Assembly: GCA_944325775.1 (NCBI GenBank)
Contig: CALVBL010000007.1
Coordinates: 5,538-69,537 of the forward strand
Source: an uncultured Helicobacter sp.
Lineage (GTDB): Bacteria > Campylobacterota > Campylobacteria > Campylobacterales > Helicobacteraceae
Direction of reading: 5' to 3'
DNA: 64,000 nucleotides
A program made the translations under genes and the position numbers. Under the pieces are notes generated by a model. That model did no database searches and was not told where the DNA came from. It saw only the letters and a list, made by a program, of their open reading frames with translations. Below are positions 46,462-55,591 of the stretch, in pieces (position 1 is the first letter of the stretch; the number at the start of each line of letters is the position of its first letter).

Positions 46462-46477
46462 AGAATCTAAAGATTCT
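46462..46477. repeat. AGAATCT-AA-AGATTCT inverted pair between acnB and ppa
   Basis: Two copies of the abundant heptamer face each other (46462-46468 and 46471-46477) in the 248-bp spacer between the acnB start and the ppa end. The loop is too short for a normal terminator hairpin. Confidence 0.6.
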
Positions 46478-46628
46478 CAAAAATCCTAAGCGAAATGAGA
46501 TATTGTGATAAAAATCCAAAATATATGGGGGATTTTGGGGTAGTATGCGGTGTGTAGATCCTGTGGATTTACCCACAGAGGCTTTGTGTAAGCCATAGTG
46601 AGTAAAAACCAAAAGGTTAAAGAAATTG

Positions 46629-47150
46629 TTACTTTTTGTAATTATCAATAGAAGCTTGCAAAATGCGCTGGGCTTCTTGCTTGTCTTTAAAATCCTTGAC
46701 TTTGACCCATTTATTTGGCTCAAGGGTTTTGTAAGTTTCAAAAAAGTTTTTGATCCGATCCAATGTGATTTGTGGTAAATCTTGCAAACCCTGAATCTTT
46801 TCATAACGCGGATCGATCTTAGAAACCGGCACGCTGATGAGCTTTTCATCTACCCCGCTTTCATCTTCCATAATGAGCACTCCGATAAGCCGTGCTTTGA
46901 TCACGCTCCCAGCTTGCAGAGGGTATTCGTTGAGCACGAGCACATCGGCAGGATCGCCATCATCACTTAGTGTGTTTGGCACAAACCCATAATTTGCTGG
47001 ATAAAACATCGCGCCATACATCACGCGATCTACGACTACCGCGCCACTTTCCTTATCCACCTCGTATTTGATATTTGAGCCATATGGGATTTCGATCACG
47101 ACATTGATAGCATCGGGGTTAGAACCGATAGCGATTTTTTCTAAATTCAT
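46629..47150 (-). CDS. ppa: Inorganic pyrophosphatase
   Basis: 173 residues. It contains IEIPYGSNIKYEVDKESG and GDDGDPADVLVL-type family I motifs (DDGDPADVLVLNEYP here), carrying the metal-binding Asp residues. It hydrolyses pyrophosphate to drive biosynthesis. AAGGAGC precedes the ATG. The order ppa-adk-aspS-cheV-ligA matches H. pylori. Confidence 0.96.
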   Translation of the reverse strand: MNLEKIAIGSNPDAINVVIEIPYGSNIKYEVDKESGAVVVDRVMYGAMFYPANYGFVPNTLSDDGDPADVLVLNEYPLQAGSVIKARLIGVLIMEDESGVDEKLISVPVSKIDPRYEKIQGLQDLPQITLDRIKNFFETYKTLEPNKWVKVKDFKDKQEAQRILQASIDNYKK

Positions 47151-47174
47151 TATTTGCTCCTTGTGTTTGAGGGA

Positions 47175-47747
47175 TTAGAGTTGCTGTAGGATAAAGCTTT
47201 GCATATCCGCTACGATCGCTTCTATAGTGCGTTCGCCATTGATTTTGTGCAATAGATTCTCTTTGGTGTAAAATGCTTCAATTTCTTTGAGCGGTGTGAG
47301 ATAGACCGCCATTCTGTTGTTAAACACCTCGACATTATCATCAGCACCGCGCGCACGCCCTAGCACTCTATCGCGCGCTACTTCTTCGCTCACTTCCACC
47401 TCGATCACACTTTTTAGCACCACATCGCTCTGCCCTTGCAGTTGTGAATCTAGTGCTTCCATCTGCTCTACACTACGCGGATAGCCATCGATGATGATCA
47501 CATCTTTTGGAGCATTCTTGATCGCGCCGATGATCGTACCAACGACAATTTCTAGCGGTACAAGATTGCCCTTGCTCACAAAGCTATCGATGAGTTTGCC
47601 TTGTTCACTGCCACTCGCTACCTCTGCGCGCAAAAGATCGCCTGTAGAATAATGCACGATCGTATCGGCGTTGTTTTGCGCGATGATTTGGGCGTCTGTA
47701 GTCTTGCCACTGCCGGGCGCCCCAATGATCAAAAATAACTTTTTCAT
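47175..47747 (-). CDS. adk: Adenylate kinase
   Basis: 190 residues. The P-loop is GAPGSGKTTDAQIIA, the AMP-binding region STGDLLRAEV and IDGYPRSVEQM, and the LID RVLGRARGADDN. This is the short-LID form. It balances AMP, ADP and ATP. AAAGGAG precedes the ATG. Confidence 0.96.
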   Translation of the reverse strand: MKKLFLIIGAPGSGKTTDAQIIAQNNADTIVHYSTGDLLRAEVASGSEQGKLIDSFVSKGNLVPLEIVVGTIIGAIKNAPKDVIIIDGYPRSVEQMEALDSQLQGQSDVVLKSVIEVEVSEEVARDRVLGRARGADDNVEVFNNRMAVYLTPLKEIEAFYTKENLLHKINGERTIEAIVADMQSFILQQL

Positions 47748-47810
47748 TCTCTCTCCTTTAAGTTTGATTGACTTACTAAGCTTACTTGGCTTTGCAGGTT
47801 AGAATCTTGT

Positions 47811-49571
47811 TTAGTGTTTGGGATTGCGTAGGCGTATGTGTAGCTCACGCAGCTGCTCTTCGCTTACCTCACTTGGTGCATTTGTAAGCAGACAAGTCGC
47901 TTTTTGGGTCTTAGGGAACGCGATCACATCGCGCAAAGATGTGCTACCAGTAAGCAACATAATAATCCTATCAAATCCCATCGCAAAGCCCCCATGCGGC
48001 GGCGCACCATAGCTCAAAGCCTCTAGTAAGAATCCAAATCGCTCCCTTGCCTGCTGCTCGGAAATATTGAGAATCTCAAACACCCGACTTTGAATAGAAT
48101 CTCTGTGGATTCTGATACTTCCACCACCCAGCTCCACGCCATTAAGCACGATATCATAGGCGATGGATTGGATAGATTCTATATCGCCAGATTTCACACC
48201 CTGCTCTAGGTTTTTGGGCATTGTGAAAGGATGATGCAGCGCAGACACACTCCCATCATCATTTGTCTCAAACATAGGGAAATCCACCACCCACAAAAAC
48301 TCTAGCTTATCAGAATCTATAAGCCCCATATCCTGTGCGATCTTAAGGCGTAATCGCCCCATATAATCCCACACGATTTTCTTAGCTCCTGCACCAAAAA
48401 ACACAATATCGCCCACCTCTGCTCCCACGCGCTGCAATAGCTCATCTAATCGCGTGCTTGAGAGGAATTTGGCTAATGGTCCTTTGATCTCGCCATCTTT
48501 AACCTGTAGATATGCCAAGCCCTTCGCGCCAAACTTGCGCACAAACTCCTCTGCCTCACCCAAGCTCTTGCGCGTGAAGACATTATCACCATCTTTGACA
48601 CACAATGCTTTGAATCTATTTGTTTTAGAATCTTGCGCGATAGAGGCAAAAATTTCATTGCTACAATCCACAAACAAATCGCCAACTTCAACAAGAGGCA
48701 TCTCAAAGCGCAAATCCGGCTTATCGCTCCCATAGGATTCCATAGCCTCCTGCCAGCTCATACGCCTAAATGGTGTGTGAATCTCCCTGCCGCACGCGCG
48801 GAAAATATCCACAAGTAGATTCTGTGCTACCGCCATCACATCTTCCTCATCACAAAAGCTCATCTCCACATCGATTTGGGTAAATTCTGGCTGTCTATCT
48901 GCACGCAGATCCTCATCCCTGAAGCACTTTGCAATCTGGAAATATCTATCAAATCCACTCACCATTAGAAGCTGTTTAAAAATCTGCGGGCTTTGAGGCA
49001 GCGCGAAAAACTGCCCATCATGCACACGCGAAGGCACAAGATAATCCCTCGCACCCTCTGGAGTCGAAGCCGTGAGGATTGGGGTTTCGACTTCTAAAAA
49101 GCCCATTTTTTGCAGCGAATTTCGCACCGCGATCGCCACATCAGAACGAATCTTAAAGATCTCATACGCCTTCTTAGCACGCAAGTCTAAATATCGATAC
49201 TTAAGTCGCAAATCCTCACTGATATTTTCACTGCCTATGTCGATGGGCGGCGTGAGGGATTTGTTCTCAATAATGAGTTCATCAAGCACGACTTCTATGT
49301 AACCGGTTTTTAGCTTTGGATTCTCTAGTCCTTCCCCTCTCGCGCGCACTTTGCCTCTAGCGATGAGGACAAACTCATCACGCACGCTTGAAGCGATCTC
49401 ATAGGCTTGTGAGCTAGGATCACACACTAGTTGCACAATCCCACTTTTATCACGTAGATCAAGAAACACAATCCCCCCGTGATCGCGGTAGCTATTACAC
49501 CACCCACACACACGCACTTCTTGCCCAATATGCTCCTTGCTAATGTCTGCACACAAATGAGTTCTATACAT
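47811..49571 (-). CDS. aspS: Aspartyl-tRNA synthetase
   Basis: 586 residues. The OB-fold anticodon-binding domain (VRVCGWCNSYRDHGGIVFLD) leads to class II motif 2 (FRDEDLRADRQPEFTQIDVE), the GAD insertion and motif 3 (GFAMGFDRIIMLLTG). As in other Campylobacterota without AsnRS, it is probably non-discriminating and also charges tRNA-Asn, which GatCAB then corrects; that is inferred. Confidence 0.97.
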   Translation of the reverse strand: MYRTHLCADISKEHIGQEVRVCGWCNSYRDHGGIVFLDLRDKSGIVQLVCDPSSQAYEIASSVRDEFVLIARGKVRARGEGLENPKLKTGYIEVVLDELIIENKSLTPPIDIGSENISEDLRLKYRYLDLRAKKAYEIFKIRSDVAIAVRNSLQKMGFLEVETPILTASTPEGARDYLVPSRVHDGQFFALPQSPQIFKQLLMVSGFDRYFQIAKCFRDEDLRADRQPEFTQIDVEMSFCDEEDVMAVAQNLLVDIFRACGREIHTPFRRMSWQEAMESYGSDKPDLRFEMPLVEVGDLFVDCSNEIFASIAQDSKTNRFKALCVKDGDNVFTRKSLGEAEEFVRKFGAKGLAYLQVKDGEIKGPLAKFLSSTRLDELLQRVGAEVGDIVFFGAGAKKIVWDYMGRLRLKIAQDMGLIDSDKLEFLWVVDFPMFETNDDGSVSALHHPFTMPKNLEQGVKSGDIESIQSIAYDIVLNGVELGGGSIRIHRDSIQSRVFEILNISEQQARERFGFLLEALSYGAPPHGGFAMGFDRIIMLLTGSTSLRDVIAFPKTQKATCLLTNAPSEVSEEQLRELHIRLRNPKH

Positions 49572-49596
49572 AAAAACATTTCCTTATGAAGTTGAT

Positions 49597-50547
49597 TTAG
49601 CTTTTTAAGAGTTGTTTTAGAGCCTGCTCTATCTCGATGGGATTGGATTTTGTGATAAATGCGTCGGCTTTGAGAGATTCTGCCATTTGCATATTAGAAT
49701 CTGAACTCATAGAAGAGTTGATGATCACAGGGATATGCGCGGTCTCTGGGTTTTCTTTCACGCGCTTTAGCACTTCAAAACCCGATATGACAGGCATTTC
49801 AATATCAGTGATGATTGCACCCACCATTTTTGCCACACCGGCGTTGTTGAGATAATCCAGCAAGCCTTTGCCATTGGGGAAAGTAAAATACTGCAATTCA
49901 AGCTTCTCAATCACATGCTGAAGGCTCTTAGCCGCGGTTTTAGAATCTTCTGCTAAAAGCACGATGCGATTACTCATAATCGGTCCTATACTCTCTAAAT
50001 CCAGCTCATTGACGGAGCTTTGCATAGGAAATGCATCTGCGACCATACGCTCCACATCTAGGATCTGTACCACTTCGCCATTATCGTATTTGGTCGTTGC
50101 TGTCACTTTAGAGTTGCCATCGATCCCGTATTCGCTTCCTACATTGACTTCATTCCAGTTTTTTTGGATAATGCGCTTGACATTGAGGATCTTTAGCCCC
50201 ACAGTGTAGTTTGAAAAATCACAAATCACCACGAGACATTTGTCACTTTGTATGGAATATTCTTGGAGATTTTTGTTGGGATTAGATGGGTTGAAATATA
50301 GCCAACGTCGCATATCTACTAGCGGGATCGTCTCATCACGCACGGTCAAAAACCCTAATAGCACCCCCGAATTATCCCCCTCTGTCTCGGTAAGCGTATC
50401 GTTGTAGTAGATGATCTCGCGGACCTTAAAGACATTCATCGCATACAGCTGTGTGAGTCCTTCCTGCTCCTCTTCCAGTGTGAAGCATAAAAACTGCGCC
50501 TCATTTTTGAGGTGCAAAGTCGTGGTTTTATCAATATGTTCTATCAA
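49597..50547 (-). CDS. cheV: Chemotaxis coupling protein CheV
   Basis: 316 residues from TTG 50545-50547, chosen because GGGAG lies 6 bases upstream. The frame extends 25 codons further without homology. The N-terminal CheW-like domain contains LYAMNVFKVREII and IPLVDMRRW. The C-terminal receiver domain has LLAEDSKTA and the phospho-acceptor region AIITDIEMPVISG. It couples receptors to CheA and can damp signalling when phosphorylated. It is divergent from ligA. Confidence 0.93.
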   Translation of the reverse strand: MIEHIDKTTTLHLKNEAQFLCFTLEEEQEGLTQLYAMNVFKVREIIYYNDTLTETEGDNSGVLLGFLTVRDETIPLVDMRRWLYFNPSNPNKNLQEYSIQSDKCLVVICDFSNYTVGLKILNVKRIIQKNWNEVNVGSEYGIDGNSKVTATTKYDNGEVVQILDVERMVADAFPMQSSVNELDLESIGPIMSNRIVLLAEDSKTAAKSLQHVIEKLELQYFTFPNGKGLLDYLNNAGVAKMVGAIITDIEMPVISGFEVLKRVKENPETAHIPVIINSSMSSDSNMQMAESLKADAFITKSNPIEIEQALKQLLKS

Positions 50548-50636
50548 GATATTCTCCCGGTGTAATCTAGCAAAGAAGCGTGAAATCGTGTATAATTCTA
50601 CCAAAAATAGCTTAAAAATCACAAAAAGGACCCATC

Positions 50637-52607
50637 TTGCAATCCCCGGATTCTATAGATTCACAAAACTATTCCCAAGCTATCGACACACTTAATAAAA
50701 TGGCATATCACTATTATGTGCTAGATTCACCCATCGCAAGTGATGCGGAATACGACGCTCTCTATCACAAGCTCAAAGCTTATGAGGACGCTCATCCAGA
50801 TTCTATCCTGCCTAGCTCGCCTACACAGCGCGTGGGCGATGTGCCACTAAGTGAGTTTAGCAAAAATTCGCACCTTAAGCGTATGTGGAGTCTTGATGAT
50901 GTGTTTGGTAGCGCAGAGTTAGAAGAATGGCTTAATAGAATCTACAAAACCCACCCACACGCTACTTTCACTTGTTCGCCAAAATTCGATGGTGCCTCAC
51001 TCAATCTCCTCTATGAGGGTGGGCTACTCCAGAGTGCTACCACGCGCGGTAATGGCATAGAAGGTGAGCTAGTGACCCAAAACGCACGCACGATTTTTTC
51101 AATCCCGCTGCAGATCCCCTACACAGAGCAGATCGAGATCCGCGGCGAAGTACTCATCGCCAAAGACGATTTTGAATCCCTCAACGCCCAGCGCCTTGTC
51201 GATAATCTCCCGCTTTTTGCCAACCCACGCAATGCTGCAGCTGGCAGCTTAAGACAATTAGATTCTAAAATCACGGCTAAGCGTCCCCTGCGCTTTATGC
51301 CATGGGGAGTGGGTGCGATACACACGCAGATTCAGAGTTTTTATGAGATTTTAAAATCTTTAGAATCTTTTGGCTTCGCATCTATGCCGTTTTTGTGGCA
51401 TTGTAAAAATAAGAGTGAGATTTTAGACGCATACCACACACTTTTGGACGCGCGTGAATCTTACCCGCTTATGCTTGATGGTATGGTCGTAATGATCGAT
51501 GAAATTCCGCTCCAAGAGCAGCTAGGCTGGACGATCAAATCCCCGCGCTTTGCGTGTGCGTATAAATTCCCTGCGGTAGAGAAAACCTCCATTATTAAAG
51601 ACATCGTGTTTCAAGTCGGGCGCACGGGTGTGATCACGCCTGTGGCGGAGCTAGAGCCCGTGGAGATAGAAGGCGCGATGATCACGCGCGCGACACTGCA
51701 TAATTTCAGCGAAATCGCCAAAAAAGACATTCGCATCGGCGATACAGTCATCATTATTCGCAGTGGCGATGTAATCCCCAAAATCATCTCTTCGATCCAT
51801 GCGCTACGCGATGGCTCACAGGTGCGCATACAGCCCCCTACGCTGTGTCCGGAGTGTGCGCAGGAGCTCTTAGTCGAGGAGATTCTCATCAAATGTCAGA
51901 ATCTAAGCTGTCCCGCGCGTGTCAAAGAATCCCTCGTGCATTTTGCCTCCAAAAAAGCACTAAACATCGATGGGCTAGGTGAAAAAATCGTATATGAGCT
52001 TTTTGATAAGGGCTTGGTGCGCGGGATTTTGGATCTCTATAAGCTCAAAGAAGAGGATTTGTTGAATCTAGAAGGCTGGAAACAAAAGCGCGCACAAAAT
52101 CTCTTAAATAGTATCAAAAACACCTATGGTATAGAGCTGTGGCGACTGATCAATGCCTTTGGGATCGAGCATATCGGCGAGGGCGCGAGCAAAAAGTTAG
52201 CTAAGAACTTTGGGACTAGGGTTTTTAGTGTGAGCGAGAAGGAGATTCTAAGCATAGATGGCTTTGGGGAGGAGATGGCGCGCTCACTTTGTGAGTTTAA
52301 CCACACTAATGCAGAGCTCATCGCCACCATGTTGCATATCATCACACCTACGATCCCGCAGCAGCACTCTGTGATGGATTCTCCTCTCATGGGCAAAAAC
52401 GTGGTGATCACAGGCACACTCTCTGCACCACGCGAGCATTTTGTGGAGATTTTAGAGGGTTTGGGGGCTAGGGTGAGCTCATCAGTGAGTAGTAAGACAG
52501 ATTATCTACTCTGTGGGGAAAACGCCGGAAGCAAACTCGCAAAAGCACAGAATCTAGGTGTGCAGATTCTAAGTGAAGGGGATCTGCAGAACTATCTCAA
52601 AACCTAG
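50637..52607 (+). CDS. ligA: NAD-dependent DNA ligase LigA
   Basis: 656 residues starting at TTG 50637, with AAAAAGGA 6 bases upstream. The adenylation site is SPKFDGAS (Lys116). The OB fold, a four-Cys zinc finger (LCPECAQELL to LSCPARV), helix-hairpin-helix repeats and the C-terminal BRCT domain (GKNVVITGTLSAPREHF) follow in order. It seals nicks in replication and repair. The stop lies inside the left arm of a strong hairpin. Confidence 0.97.
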   Translation: MQSPDSIDSQNYSQAIDTLNKMAYHYYVLDSPIASDAEYDALYHKLKAYEDAHPDSILPSSPTQRVGDVPLSEFSKNSHLKRMWSLDDVFGSAELEEWLNRIYKTHPHATFTCSPKFDGASLNLLYEGGLLQSATTRGNGIEGELVTQNARTIFSIPLQIPYTEQIEIRGEVLIAKDDFESLNAQRLVDNLPLFANPRNAAAGSLRQLDSKITAKRPLRFMPWGVGAIHTQIQSFYEILKSLESFGFASMPFLWHCKNKSEILDAYHTLLDARESYPLMLDGMVVMIDEIPLQEQLGWTIKSPRFACAYKFPAVEKTSIIKDIVFQVGRTGVITPVAELEPVEIEGAMITRATLHNFSEIAKKDIRIGDTVIIIRSGDVIPKIISSIHALRDGSQVRIQPPTLCPECAQELLVEEILIKCQNLSCPARVKESLVHFASKKALNIDGLGEKIVYELFDKGLVRGILDLYKLKEEDLLNLEGWKQKRAQNLLNSIKNTYGIELWRLINAFGIEHIGEGASKKLAKNFGTRVFSVSEKEILSIDGFGEEMARSLCEFNHTNAELIATMLHIITPTIPQQHSVMDSPLMGKNVVITGTLSAPREHFVEILEGLGARVSSSVSSKTDYLLCGENAGSKLAKAQNLGVQILSEGDLQNYLKT

Positions 52608-52634
52608 ATAGATTACAGAAATCTATCTAGGTTT
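52600..52634 (+). terminator. ligA terminator hairpin
   Basis: Arms AAACCTAGATAGATT (52600-52614) and AATCTATCTAGGTTT (52620-52634) are perfect 15-bp complements around the loop ACAGA. The ligA stop codon is in the left arm. The right arm ends in TTT, followed by ATAGAATCT. Confidence 0.8.
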
Positions 52635-52853
52635 ATAGAATCTACTCCATTGCCACATCGCGTTTCTGGCACACTGAACCAAGCAATCACAGAATCCCGC
52701 TCCAGATTTTGTGTATGATCGCACAGCGGATCGAGTAGAGATTCAATCTCTGCGAGTGAGAGTAGTGTCCTTGACAGATTGCTACAAAAAAATATAAGTG
52801 GATTTTTAGCTTTTTTGTATAAAATCCCCGCAAACTTCACACAAAGGAAATGT

Positions 52854-53838
52854 ATGCGCACCCTGAAAAGACTTGTAAAAAAGCTTTTAGTATTGGTATT
52901 GAGCGAGCGAGATTTTATCAAATATAGCTTTGTGCTAAGACGATTTTTTCGCACCTTGCACCTCTTGGTATTTGTATCTCACTCAATCACCTTGCGTTTG
53001 TTTAAAAAGCTTTTAGGGGGGGGGGCAGTCTATACAGGATTCACAAGATTTGCGAGATTCACAATCTCCGCGCGTTATCTTTACCTTGACCTCATTTCCA
53101 CCTCGTATCACCACACTGCACCACACGCTCTTTTCTCTCCTTTTGCAAGATACTCCAGCCGATAAGATCGCGGTATTTTTGAGTCTAGAGGAGTTCCCAG
53201 CTGGTATGGAGAGCCTGCCTAGGATCCTTAGGCTCTTGCACAAGTGGGAGTTTGTCCATATACACCTTGTCCAGCCAAACTACAAATCTTACAAAAAACT
53301 TATCCACGCGCTCTTAGTCTATCCAGATGATGTGCTAGTAACCATCGATGACGATCAGCTCTATGATCGCGCTATGCTCACACTGCTTGTGCGCTCCTAT
53401 CAGAGATACCCGCGATGTATCCACACACACGCTGGCGATGTGCTACATATAGAATCTAGCGGCGCGTTTGTATGGCGTAATGACAATCACGAGGATATAG
53501 CACAGCTTGCCCTCTGTCCGCTTGGTGTATCGGGCGTGCTCTACCCTCCACATTGCTTGGATACGAGGGTGTTTGATATGGACACATTTCTTGAGCTCGC
53601 GCCACACAATGACGATCTGTGGTTTTTTGTCATGGGAGTGCTTAAGGGAAGTCAAAAAATACTCGTAAAAGGCGCGCTCGGACATAGCAAAAATCCTGCC
53701 ATCGCGACATTTGAGAGCCCTAACCTCTGGGAGACAAATAGTCAATCTGGACAAAATCGCTTCATGATTGAGTGGGAAAATCTCGTGCGCGCGTATCCAC
53801 AGATTGGGGAGATTCTATACAATCACAATATGAGATAG
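52854..53838 (+). CDS. Phase-variable glycosyltransferase (GT-A type), currently OFF
   Basis: The ATG at 52854 follows AAAGGA. The first 53 codons encode a basic, helical N-terminus (MRTLKRLVKKLLVLVLSERD). A run of 10 G at 53016-53025 shifts the frame, so translation leaves the enzyme frame. The catalytic part lies in the +1 frame: QSIQDSQDLRDS from 53026, then PRVIFTLTSFPPRITTLHHT and the GT-A metal motif VTIDDDQLYD. With 9 or 12 G the parts join (327 residues with 9 G). It would modify a surface polysaccharide. The catalytic frame alone has only a weak TTG start at 53050. Confidence 0.87.
53016..53025. repeat. Poly-G tract (10 G), second phase-variation switch
   Basis: Lies between codon 54 and the catalytic frame of the glycosyltransferase. 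In-frame lengths are multiples of three. It has the same length, and the same OFF state, as the tract in the GT8 gene. Confidence 0.9.
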
Positions 53839-53988
53839 AAAGGATAAGGTTGGAGGTGGGGTATGAGAACATACCAAGCTGCTGTGTAGATAATGAAGGG
53901 GCATACCGCACAAACAAATCTACTCTTCATCTCTAATGTCTCTATGGACTTTGAAACTGATGTGAATTTGGTATTGTGCCACACTCCC

Positions 53989-54318
53989 CTACCAAATCTT
54001 ATGCTTTTTAGCATACCATTCTATTTTATCACGTAGCTCTTGTGGGAAAGATTCTCTATATATGGCTGGGATTGTGGGATTTAGCTTTTTATCTAGTTTG
54101 CCTGCTTCATAGAGTTCGTCTAAATACTCTGGGATATAGTAAGTAGGAGCATTGGGATAGCCTTGTGGGGGAGTTACTGCTAGGACTTTAGATTCTGTAA
54201 GGAGTGCTTGTATAAACACATACGCATATCGCTTTGGACTCCAATCTGGCGCTTGAGATTCTGCAACTCCAAAGGGATTTGTCTCTGTGATTTCACCACT
54301 TAGTGTACAGGGTAGCAC
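53989..54318 (-). pseudogene. 3' remnant of a paralogue of the Tat-type lipoprotein
   Basis: The minus-strand frame encodes about 110 residues. From VLAVTPPQGYPNAPTYYIPE to WYAKKHK it matches, almost residue for residue, the last 65 or so residues of the 466-aa lipoprotein at 58.35-59.75 kb. The preceding 40 residues (including DWSPKRYAYVFIQALL) differ, suggesting a diverged paralogue. No signal peptide or N-terminal domain remains, so it is a truncated copy. Confidence 0.75.
54001..54190 (-). repeat. Direct repeat, left copy (about 190 bp)
   Basis: Aligned by eye with 58364-58553 at roughly 90% identity, same orientation. It is the DNA behind the shared lipoprotein C-terminus. The two copies bracket the hcp-tssG-hydrolase segment. 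Confidence 0.8.
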
Positions 54319-54959
54319 TCAAGAGCTACAAACCCTTATCATTAAAGCATTAGAAAGTTATATTAGCAAAAACACTGATCTCACTTGCAATCGAGTTTAG
54401 AAGCATTGTTGTGAAGCATAGGTAGCATGAGGTGTTTACCTTCACTCTCGATTTTAAAAAGAAGGTTTATGTATTACAATAAATTTCTGTGAGAATGGTG
54501 GAGTTGTGGGAGAATGAGCTTGACTTGTATTCTCGCATAGTGCGCATTCTAAAAATAGAAATAGATTTTATTAAAAGATTATTAAAACAAATCATCAGAC
54601 TTCCCTTCCTTGCGAGTTTTTAAGCTTGTCCAAAAAATTAGCCCACCAATTCAATAGACTTTTCATTTGCTCGAAGTAATATGGGCATTTATCACGCTAT
54701 TCCCTGCAGTTGAAAGCAAGAAAAATGCCATTAAAGAGATGAATCGTAGTTGCACTTATCTTTTCTCTTACATCTGTTTTAGTTGTAATTTAGGAGGTAT
54801 AAAAAGTATGGAGGGATAAGACAAAAGTGTATTAAGAGACTGACTACATGGGATACTACTTTGGTAAATACCAAAGAGCAAAAATAGATGTCAAAACCCA
54901 TATATGGATATCAAGCCCAAATTATGGATAATGACATCTTGCTTTTCATAAAATGTAGA
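54319..54959. other. 641-bp AT-rich spacer, probably decayed DNA
   Basis: On the plus strand a fragment (VQGSTQELQTLIIKALESYI, ending at TAG near 54400) looks like the tail of a lost gene. A 42-codon plus-strand frame (54495-54623; MVELWENELDLYSRIV at the start) is weakly coding-like but has no clear ribosome binding site. Otherwise nothing recognisable is seen. Confidence 0.45.
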
Positions 54960-55469
54960 TTACGCGTTTCTCCAATCGTCACTGCCACTTGTTCCAGCTG
55001 CAATATGTTCCCAAACAACTTTTCTATAATTGAGAGATACTGTAAATAATTCTGTTTTGTCGTTGTTGGATCTATCTTGGGCATTTGGCATAACAAGTGC
55101 TATATCCGTGATAATTGCATCTTCCAAAATAGTTGTAAAGTAATGTTCTGCTCCACCATCACTTGACGTTCTAAACCAATGTACTTCGACTCTCGGAAGT
55201 CTTTCTCCCTTGGTAAGTGCATTATAAAGCAATGGGACCGCTTTATTAAGAGAACAAGTAAAGCTAAAAGGCTTATGCACTCTCTGCCCTGATGGCTGCC
55301 CACTTTGGGTGTCTGTTGGAACAGTTACGATATGGGAAATTTCTTGAGCCATAATTTCATCCTCATGCCCTGCCTGATATCTATTGCCAATACTCTCTTG
55401 TGTCGAAGCTCCGCTAGATATGAGACCTTGTGTAGAACCTTCTATTTTAATATATGCTGGCTGTGCCAT
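54960..55469 (-). CDS. hcp: T6SS tube protein Hcp
   Basis: 169 residues. It starts MAQPAYIKIEGSTQGLISSG and contains GHEDEIMAQEISHIV, GQRVHKPFSFTCSLNKAVPL and HYFTTILEDAIITDIALVMP, all standard Hcp blocks. Hcp forms hexameric rings that stack into the inner tube of the type VI secretion system and is itself secreted. AAAGGA precedes the ATG. A 122-bp gap separates it from tssG, so it may have its own promoter. No frameshift is seen. Confidence 0.95.
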   Translation of the reverse strand: MAQPAYIKIEGSTQGLISSGASTQESIGNRYQAGHEDEIMAQEISHIVTVPTDTQSGQPSGQRVHKPFSFTCSLNKAVPLLYNALTKGERLPRVEVHWFRTSSDGGAEHYFTTILEDAIITDIALVMPNAQDRSNNDKTELFTVSLNYRKVVWEHIAAGTSGSDDWRNA

Positions 55470-55591
55470 ACGAATCCTTTGTTGAGATTTATATCTTAAA
55501 GCTAAAAGTTTAGATACAAGCTTATCTACCCTTTAATTTTGCGCTAAGATACTTCATTATATCACAAAATATTTGAAAAATAACAAGGTTT

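Noticed and set aside
46560..46581. CTGTGG/CCACAG hairpin downstream of ppa as a terminator
   Set aside because: The stem is only six pairs and is not followed by a U-run on the minus strand.
46454..46849. Minus-strand 131-codon frame over the ppa 3' end
   Set aside because: It overlaps ppa in another frame and has no domain or start signal; a shadow frame.
52613..52954. Minus-strand 113-codon frame between ligA and the glycosyltransferase
   Set aside because: It includes the ligA terminator hairpin and the leader of the phase-variable gene, and has no ribosome site or known domain. Part of it (SLAEIESLLDPLCDH) reads somewhat protein-like, so a decayed fragment is possible, but not a supported gene.
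54495..54623. 42-codon plus-strand small gene in the island
   Set aside because: Composition is coding-like, but there is no clear ribosome binding site and no homologue known to me; left as a note in the spacer entry.
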